From positions 1-11,834 of the forward strand of contig JAEDJP010000032.1 of NCBI GenBank assembly GCA_016296285.1: a stretch of 11,834 bases of DNA. The letters are read 5' to 3'. Each line of letters starts with the position of its first letter. Within the stretch, counting starts at the first letter, position 1. Shown piece by piece: positions 7,230 to 11,834 of the stretch. The position numbers were made by a program, and so were the translations under genes. The notes under the pieces were generated by a model. That model was not told the origin of the DNA. It saw nothing but the letters and a program-made list of their open reading frames with translations, and made no database searches. The stretch comes from Bacilli bacterium. Lineage in GTDB: Bacteria > Bacillota_I > Bacilli_A > RFN20 > CAG-826.

Positions 7230-10200
7230 AGACGAACTCCGCGCGGCTACTATCTTTCCAGCCGCTCATGAAATGGGAATTGCAGTAATCAAGGCTCCAG
7301 GGGAGGACGACTTTCTGGGCGACGCCCCAGGAAGAGAACACGCGGTCCCCGAGGTAAGTGACGGAGGAAGGGATGTCCATCTTGAGGATGGAGACGTCGT
7401 TAGAGAAGGCATAATCCCCGATGGTCTCGAGGCCTTCGGGCAAGGTGAAGCCCGTGACCTTGGTCGCGTCCGCGAGGGCGAACGGGCGAATCGATATGAG
7501 GGTCGAGGGCAAGGCAATCTTGCCGCTTGCGAGGCCGGCGATCGCGTAGGCGGTCTCCTTGCTCGCGTCGTAGACGACGTTGTTCTCGCTTGCGAAATGC
7601 GCGCTGCCGGGGGCCACGGACAAGGACGAGATCTCGTTGCCCATCGCGGTGTTGGTGCCCCAGCTGCCGAAGACGGCGTCACCGAGGCTTACGAGGGATT
7701 TCGGGAGGATGACCTCGCCCCCGAGGTTCTTGTTGCCGAAGAAGGCGCGTTCCCCGATGGAGAGGAGCCCTTCCGCGAAGGAAACGCCCGTGACTTCCGC
7801 CGCGTAGAAGGCGTCCTTGCCGATCGAGGCAAGCGAGCCCGGGAAGGCGAGGTTGCCCGTGCCGTAGCTCATCTCGAAGGCGCTGTCGCCGATGGTCTTG
7901 AGGCTCGTCGCGCCCGAGAAGTCGACCGCGTCGGTCTTGGTCATGTAGAAGGCCCCTTCGCCGATCGAGGCGAGGGTCGCGGGGAAGGAAAGGGTGATGT
8001 CGGAGGCGCTATCGAAGCAATTCATGAACGCCCCTTCCCCGATCTCGACGAGGGAGGAGGAGAAGGAAATGCCCGTGAAAGGGATGCGGATCGCGGCGTA
8101 AGGGGCGACCTTGGTGACGCGATCGTCCATCGCGAAGTCCCCGGTTTTCGCGGGGGAGACGTAGAAGAGGGTCGCGAAGTCGCTCGAATAGAGGGAGAGG
8201 TCCTTGACCGCGAGCTTGCCGCCGCTTTCGACGCTCAAGGACGTCGGCTTGGCGCCCGCGAAGGCCTCGGCCCCGATTTCCTCGAGTCCCGCGCCGAAGC
8301 GGATGGAGGAAAGGGAATCGTGGTTCGCGAACGCCCTGGCCCCGATCTTCTTGAGGCTCGAGGGGAAGGAGAGGGAGGAAAGGGAAGAGGCATACGTTCC
8401 CCCGTAATCGTCATCGTAGCTCGAGGTGAGGAAATAGAAGGCCCCGTCGCCGATTTCCTCGAGGCCTTCGGCGAAGGTGATGGTCTTGAACCTCGTCCCG
8501 AAGAAGGCGTTCTCCCCGATGGTCTTGACGTTGCCGGGGATCTCGATGGAACTCGCCGCGATGTCCGCGAACGCGTAACGCCCGATGGAGGTGACCCCGC
8601 TGCCGATCTTGACGGAGGAGAGGCGGTCGCAGGAATCGAACGCGCTTTCCCCGATCTCGACGACGGAATCCGGGATCTCGATGGAGGTGAGCATGTGGTT
8701 GTAGAAGAAGGCGTTCTCCCCGATGACTTTGAGGGTCGAGGGGAAGGAAATCGCGTCGAAATAACGGATCTCGCCCATCGCGTAGGCGCCGATTTCCTCG
8801 GCCCCTTCCTTGATGGCGATGGTGCCCTTGTGGTCGCTTGGGACGTAAACGACGGTCTTGCCGTCCTTCGTGTAGAGGATGTTGTCGTCGACCTCGTAAT
8901 GGGCGCTCACCCCGTCGATGCGGATGGAAGCGATGCCATAGTCGTTGGAGAAGACCCCGCCCTCGAAGAGCTCGAGGGACGCGGGCAAGACGACGTTCGT
9001 GATCGCGTTCTTGCCGTCGGTCGTCGCAAAGGCGTGGGTGCGAAGGACCTTGAGGCCCTTGGGCAAGACGAGGATGTCATGGACGTATTGGCCGAAGAAG
9101 GCGGCCTCGCCGATCTCCTCGAGACCCTCGTTCCATTGGATCTGGACCTTGCTCGCGGTGTCGAAGGCGCAGAAGGCGTAATCCCCGATCTTCTTGAGGG
9201 TCGAGGGGAGGCGGAGGGTGCTCCAGCCTGTCCAGGAATAGAAGGCGCGCTCGCCGATTTCTTCTAAGCCCTCGTTGAAGGCGATGTCGGTCATGCCTTC
9301 GTCCTTCTGGTCGATGAAGGCCCCGTATTCGATGCGGCGGACGGTCGAGGGGACGTTGAAGGTCGCCCCGGCGTATCCTTTCGCCGGCACGCGGACGAGG
9401 ACGGTTTTGTCTTTGCTATAAAGGACGCCGTCGACGGCGACGTAGCTCGGGTTGCCCGCCTCGACGTAATAGGCCGCGATGCGGCGGGCCCCGCTTGAGA
9501 AGCCCGGCTCGATCTCGCGCACGGAGGCGGGAATCGTCACTTCCTCGACGTAGATGCGGCTTTGGAGGGCCGTCTTGCCGATGCGCGTGACGGGACGCCC
9601 GTCGATGGAGGAGGGGAAGGTCACGACGATGGATTCCACGTCGCGGATGCCCGTGATCGTGACGGATTCGTCATCGTTGATCTCGTAATAGTAGTTGAAG
9701 TCCTGCTTGCCGTATTCGGCAGTCAAGGTCTTGGCCGCGGCCACTTCCTTGCTCACGTAGCCCGTGAAGCGGTTGCCTTCGCCATAATACCAGCCCTTGA
9801 AGACGTAGCCGTCCTTCTTGGGCACGGCGGTCTCGATGACGTCGCCGATGAAGGTGTCGACCGTGTAGGGGGTTTGCCCGTTCGCGGGATCGAAGGTCAA
9901 GGTGACTTTCATGTCTTCCTGCACCGTGTAATGGGCGACGAGGTCGACGTTCCCGTAGATCTGGGTCATGAAGTTGAACGCGAAGCCATCGCGGGTATAC
10001 CACCCGTCGAAGGTCGCGTGGTCCTTGTAGGGCTCGACGAGGGGCTTGGTCGCCCAGTGGCCTTCCTCGACTTCCTGCGCGGGGATCTCGGAGATCCCGG
10101 TCGGGAGCTTGCCCCCGTTGACGTCGAAGGTGACGAGGTATTTCTTGACGATGGATTCGCTCGTGGAAGTCTCTTCCGGACTCGAGGAGGCGCTCGTCTC

Positions 10201-10278
10201 GGGGCTCTCCCCGCAGGAAACGAGGCTAAAGCCGAGAAGCGCCGTCGCGGCGAAGCAGAGAATCGGGTTCTTTTTCAT
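7219..10278 (-). CDS. Large BspA-like leucine-rich repeat surface lipoprotein
   Basis: A 1019-residue predicted surface lipoprotein. Signal peptide MKKNPILCFA plus a hydrophobic core ends in lipobox LVSC with Cys22. A short Ser/Thr/Glu linker (24-43) leads to two InlB B-type repeats, about 47-117 (ATFDGWYTRDGFAFNF...LVAHY) and 125-189 (YVFKGWYYGEG...LTAEY). From about 225 to 1005 runs a solenoid of about 26 BspA-type leucine-rich repeats with the LxxIGxxAF core (examples LEEIGERAF, LKKIGDYAF, VVEIGESAF). Four beta-hairpin-like inserts interrupt it near 269-298, 451-480, 681-710 and 885-915. BspA-like proteins are known as adhesins binding host matrix proteins or other bacteria; the ligand here is unknown. 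AAGGAA lies seven to eight bases before the ATG, and the upstream lipoprotein gene ends 15 bases away. The 3' end overlaps the next gene by 11 bases. No LPxTG anchor is present, so attachment is by lipid alone. Confidence 0.97.
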   Translation of the reverse strand: MKKNPILCFAATALLGFSLVSCGESPETSASSSPEETSTSESIVKKYLVTFDVNGGKLPTGISEIPAQEVEEGHWATKPLVEPYKDHATFDGWYTRDGFAFNFMTQIYGNVDLVAHYTVQEDMKVTLTFDPANGQTPYTVDTFIGDVIETAVPKKDGYVFKGWYYGEGNRFTGYVSKEVAAAKTLTAEYGKQDFNYYYEINDDESVTITGIRDVESIVVTFPSSIDGRPVTRIGKTALQSRIYVEEVTIPASVREIEPGFSSGARRIAAYYVEAGNPSYVAVDGVLYSKDKTVLVRVPAKGYAGATFNVPSTVRRIEYGAFIDQKDEGMTDIAFNEGLEEIGERAFYSWTGWSTLRLPSTLKKIGDYAFCAFDTASKVQIQWNEGLEEIGEAAFFGQYVHDILVLPKGLKVLRTHAFATTDGKNAITNVVLPASLELFEGGVFSNDYGIASIRIDGVSAHYEVDDNILYTKDGKTVVYVPSDHKGTIAIKEGAEEIGAYAMGEIRYFDAISFPSTLKVIGENAFFYNHMLTSIEIPDSVVEIGESAFDSCDRLSSVKIGSGVTSIGRYAFADIAASSIEIPGNVKTIGENAFFGTRFKTITFAEGLEEIGDGAFYFLTSSYDDDYGGTYASSLSSLSFPSSLKKIGARAFANHDSLSSIRFGAGLEEIGAEAFAGAKPTSLSVESGGKLAVKDLSLYSSDFATLFYVSPAKTGDFAMDDRVTKVAPYAAIRIPFTGISFSSSLVEIGEGAFMNCFDSASDITLSFPATLASIGEGAFYMTKTDAVDFSGATSLKTIGDSAFEMSYGTGNLAFPGSLASIGKDAFYAAEVTGVSFAEGLLSIGERAFFGNKNLGGEVILPKSLVSLGDAVFGSWGTNTAMGNEISSLSVAPGSAHFASENNVVYDASKETAYAIAGLASGKIALPSTLISIRPFALADATKVTGFTLPEGLETIGDYAFSNDVSILKMDIPSSVTYLGDRVFSSWGVAQKVVLPWSLDYCNSHFMSGWKDSSRAEFVYGE
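7264..9606 (-). repeat. Coding tandem leucine-rich repeat array (about 26 units)
   Basis: Codes for residues about 225-1005 of the BspA-like lipoprotein. Units are mostly 20-26 codons and share an LxxIGxxAF core. At DNA level the units recur as short similar blocks such as cccgatctcctcgag and gaaggcgttctcccc, but they are too diverged for exact tandem copies. Inserts of the form xxYxVDxxVLYxKDxxxLVxVP lie at bases 9385-9474, 8839-8928, 8149-8238 and 7534-7626. Confidence 0.9.
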
Positions 10279-10293
10279 GGATGGTTCCTTTCG

Positions 10294-11541
10294 TTAACGC
10301 AGGGTGAGCACCTTGCCCTTGCAACGCACATAGGCGTCGCTGCCGATGTCCTTGAGAAGGGTGATGGAAGAGGGAATCCCGTCGGTAAGGGATTCGCTGA
10401 CGGAGAATTTGAGGGTGTCTTTTTTCGTTTGGTGGCAATTCACCTCGCACGTGAAGCAATTCTCGTCCGCGAGGTAGGCGTAAGTGACGCTCGAATCGGT
10501 CACCCAGCCATTCGTGTTCGTCCATTCCCTCTTGATCGGGGGAATGGGGGCTTCCCAATAATCGCCCCAGTCATCGTAATATTCCTGGATGTCGACCCGG
10601 AAATCGAAGGTCCCGTTGCCCTTGAAGGAAATCGTGAACGTCGATTTGTAGTCGGTGTCATTGCGCACCTGCCCGGAATAGGTCGCGGGCTTGCCGGCCC
10701 AGGGGTCGGAAGTCGCGTCGATGACCTCGCTCGTGCGGCAGGTGATCGTCGCCGTGGAAGAAGGCATCGAGAATTCGTAGATGCCCTCGCTCCCGGCATT
10801 GAGTTTGCCCTCGTACCCGTCGAAGGCATAACGGACCTCGTCGAGGACGTATCCTTCCTCGGGAGTCGCGGTGAAGCGGATTCTCTCCCCGGATGCGTAG
10901 TAGGGCTTGACCTCGTTCAGAAAGGAAACGGTCGCGTGGTTCGGCACGGTCTCGACCGCGTAGAGGCGGTTGCCCGTGACGGTGATCGTGACGTCGTAAT
11001 AGGGCATGAGGAACGAGTAGACGCCGTCCGTCTCGGTGAGGGTCAAGGGACCGCGATCGATCGAGGCCCTGACGCCGCTTAGGACGTAATACTCCGCAAG
11101 GGGCGCGAGGGTGAAGGAAATCTCGGTCTCGGGCTCGACGTCGTTCAGATCGAGGGTATCGTCGAGGAAATGGACCGAGAACCCGCTGCCGGAGGTCACG
11201 AGCTTGATGCCATAGGCTTCCTCGACGGAAGAGGATTCTTCGCTCGAGGAGTCTTCGCTGCTCGAGGAGCTTTCCTCGGGCGTGGATTCGCTCGAGGGCT
11301 CGGAAGTGGTCTCGACCGACGGTTCGGGATCCGAAGTCGTTTCGCTCGAGTCAGAGCTTTCATCCTCAACCGGGGAAGAAGTTTCCTCGTCGGGGGAAGA
11401 AGGCTCGGGAGTCGTCATCGAAGAAGATTCCGCGGACGGAGTGGGCGGAACCTCGGAGTCGGTGCTGCTTGGCTCGCCACCGCCGCAAGAGGCGAGAAGC
11501 AAGGCAAGAGCGCATGTCGTTAAGGTCAATGGATGTTTCAT
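10294..11541 (-). CDS. Lipoprotein with Ser/Glu-rich stalk and two divergent InlB-type repeats
   Basis: A 415-residue predicted surface lipoprotein, the first gene of its operon. Signal peptide MKHPLTLTTC plus an Ala/Leu core ends in lipobox LLASC with Cys19. Residues 24-107 are a low-complexity Ser/Glu/Thr/Pro stalk. Two related domains follow: about 111-189, closing in YSFLMPYYDVTITVTG, and about 192-268, with ASGERIRFTATPEEGYVLDEV and closing in YEFSMPSSTATITCR. This spacing and the FxMPxxxxTIT ending fit the divergent InlB B-repeat family. A C-terminal beta-rich domain (about 280-415) is unassigned; it carries a Cys cluster CFTCEVNCH at 362-370. The start is supported by GAGGA (11549-11553), seven bases before the ATG. 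The next gene starts 15 bases after its stop. No sortase motif or enzyme signature is visible. Likely a binding or spacer surface protein; the ligand is unknown. Confidence 0.94.
   Translation of the reverse strand: MKHPLTLTTCALALLLASCGGGEPSSTDSEVPPTPSAESSSMTTPEPSSPDEETSSPVEDESSDSSETTSDPEPSVETTSEPSSESTPEESSSSSEDSSSEESSSVEEAYGIKLVTSGSGFSVHFLDDTLDLNDVEPETEISFTLAPLAEYYVLSGVRASIDRGPLTLTETDGVYSFLMPYYDVTITVTGNRLYAVETVPNHATVSFLNEVKPYYASGERIRFTATPEEGYVLDEVRYAFDGYEGKLNAGSEGIYEFSMPSSTATITCRTSEVIDATSDPWAGKPATYSGQVRNDTDYKSTFTISFKGNGTFDFRVDIQEYYDDWGDYWEAPIPPIKREWTNTNGWVTDSSVTYAYLADENCFTCEVNCHQTKKDTLKFSVSESLTDGIPSSITLLKDIGSDAYVRCKGKVLTLR
11221..11472 (-). repeat. Low-complexity Ser/Glu/Thr/Pro coding stretch
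   Basis: Codes for residues 24-107 of the first lipoprotein, made almost wholly of Ser, Glu, Asp, Thr and Pro with short motifs such as SSE, TTSEP and EESSS. It is acidic, has no basic residue, and probably forms an extended stalk lifting the folded repeats off the membrane. Length variation between strains would be expected here. Confidence 0.85.
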
Positions 11542-11834
11542 GGTAGCGTCCTCGAATTCATTTCACCACAATACACGTGCGCGAAAAAATTACAAGCGAA
11601 AGAATGAGAAACTATCGTCAATGCAAACGAGAGCTGCCGAAATACCGGTTTTTTCAGGGCAAAGCAGAGGCCAAACGCCGAAAGAAAGAAGGGAAAACGT
11701 CAATCAACGTGAATTGGCAGGGACTTTGCCTTCCAGAACGGCATGGAAATCGCCCCAAATGCCATGAATGCGCTTACATTCAAAAAAATAAATACGAAAA
11801 AGAGAAATCGTCAGCAAAACAAAGTGCCTTCTCG
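11542..11834. other. A-rich, low-G+C leader region upstream of the lipoprotein operon
   Basis: This 293-base stretch holds no confidently supported gene. From 11561 to the end I count about 119 G+C in 274 bases (43%), against roughly 60-65% in the coding DNA. The plus strand is strongly A-rich, the minus strand T-rich. It must contain the promoter of the minus-strand lipoprotein operon, but I find no convincing -35/-10 pair at normal spacing; T-rich segments with TTGTAATT (complement of 11588-11595) and TGTATT (near 11569-11574) are the nearest candidates. A plus-strand frame is open from 11547 to the window end, with a first ATG at 11604 (77 codons to the edge, very Lys/Arg-rich, containing CHEC); it lacks a good ribosome binding site and uses A-rich codons unlike the neighbours, so I do not call it a gene. 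Confidence 0.6.
11597..11819 (-). repeat. Three degenerate direct repeats with TTGACG-like core
   Basis: Three similar segments in the same orientation lie at 11597-11629, 11679-11710 and 11795-11819. On the plus strand they share the order CGAAA, GA-rich run ending GAAA, then CGTCA, then CAA or GCAAA. Read on the minus strand, towards the lipoprotein operon, they contain TTGACG, TTGACG and CTGACG followed by a pyrimidine-rich tract ending in TTTCG. Spacing between starts is 82 and 116 bases. They could be regulator sites, decayed copies of a duplicated promoter, or chance similarity within A-rich DNA. The outer two copies resemble each other most, including flanking A-runs. Confidence 0.4.

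Noticed and set aside
7126..9267. 713-residue plus-strand open frame opposite the BspA-like gene
   Set aside because: It is antisense to a gene with a clear signal peptide and LRR repeats. Its translation is a monotonous Gly/Asp/Glu/Val/Arg mix produced by the third-base G+C bias and the repeats; no domain is seen.
7264..9606. CRISPR-like or tandem DNA repeat array
   Set aside because: The periodicity is that of protein repeats; units differ in length and sequence and are in one open frame.
9562..11082. 506-residue plus-strand open frame opposite the first two lipoprotein genes
   Set aside because: It spans the junction of two well-supported genes on the other strand and has the same biased composition with no recognisable motif.
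4128..11541. LPxTG sortase anchors on the surface proteins
   Set aside because: None of the four proteins has an LPxTG motif, C-terminal hydrophobic segment or basic tail; lipid anchoring explains retention.
11551..11640. Sigma-70 promoter using TTGACG (complement of 11616-11621)
   Set aside because: The nearest acceptable -10-like sequence, TGTAAT, is 21 bases away, too far for a normal spacer; no other pair matched well.
11655..11700. Possible c-di-GMP (GEMM) riboswitch, prompted by cagggcaaagc
   Set aside because: It lies on the plus strand, facing away from the lipoprotein operon, and the tetraloop, GACGCAAAGCC-like segment and pairing elements are missing.

Overview
The window is about 11.8 kb of gene-dense bacterial DNA, roughly 60-65% G+C by eye, with one reading direction on each half. 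The combination of long Sec/SPII lipoproteins with Ser/Glu-rich linkers, BspA-type leucine-rich repeats, Listeria-Bacteroides (InlB B-type) repeats, and soluble PAS-like/GGDEF and hybrid-kinase signalling proteins suggests a host-associated member of the Bacillota (a gut or rumen Bacilli/Erysipelotrichia-like lineage). That placement is inference from domain types only; no rRNA or marker gene is present. The code is standard (TGA is used as a stop).

Left half, plus strand (1-4046): a tightly packed signalling operon. It starts with a diguanylate cyclase cut by the window edge (intact GGDEF active site and RxxD inhibitory site). A stand-alone HPt protein follows through an ATGA overlap, and three bases after its stop comes a 783-residue cytosolic hybrid histidine kinase (PAS-like region, HisKA, HATPase_c, C-terminal receiver). 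Kinase His416, receiver Asp708 and HPt His60 make a plausible three-step phosphorelay; the final receiver is not in view and may be upstream, possibly in the unseen part of the cyclase.

Middle (4047-4127): a hairpin with A-tract and T-tract on its two sides, well placed as a bidirectional terminator between two converging operons.

Right half, minus strand (11541 down to 4128): four consecutive lipoprotein genes, each with a clear lipobox Cys, spaced 15 nt, -11 nt (overlap) and 6 nt, hence one operon. In transcription order: a 415-residue protein with a long Ser/Glu/Thr/Pro stalk and two divergent InlB-type repeats; a 1019-residue BspA-like protein with about 26 leucine-rich repeats broken by four beta-hairpin-like inserts; a 389-residue protein with one InlB-type repeat and an unknown domain; and a 641-residue protein with bacterial Ig-like domains. 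Together they look like a surface display or adhesion cassette. No transporter, sortase or enzyme is encoded with them.

Right end (11542-11834): an A-rich leader region of only about 43% G+C, sharply different from the rest, with three degenerate copies of a ~30-nt direct repeat and a long open plus-strand frame running off the edge. It presumably holds the promoter and control sites of the lipoprotein operon. The convergent pairing of a c-di-GMP/phosphorelay operon with a surface-lipoprotein operon is suggestive of a signalling-adhesion module, but nothing in the sequence proves a regulatory link.
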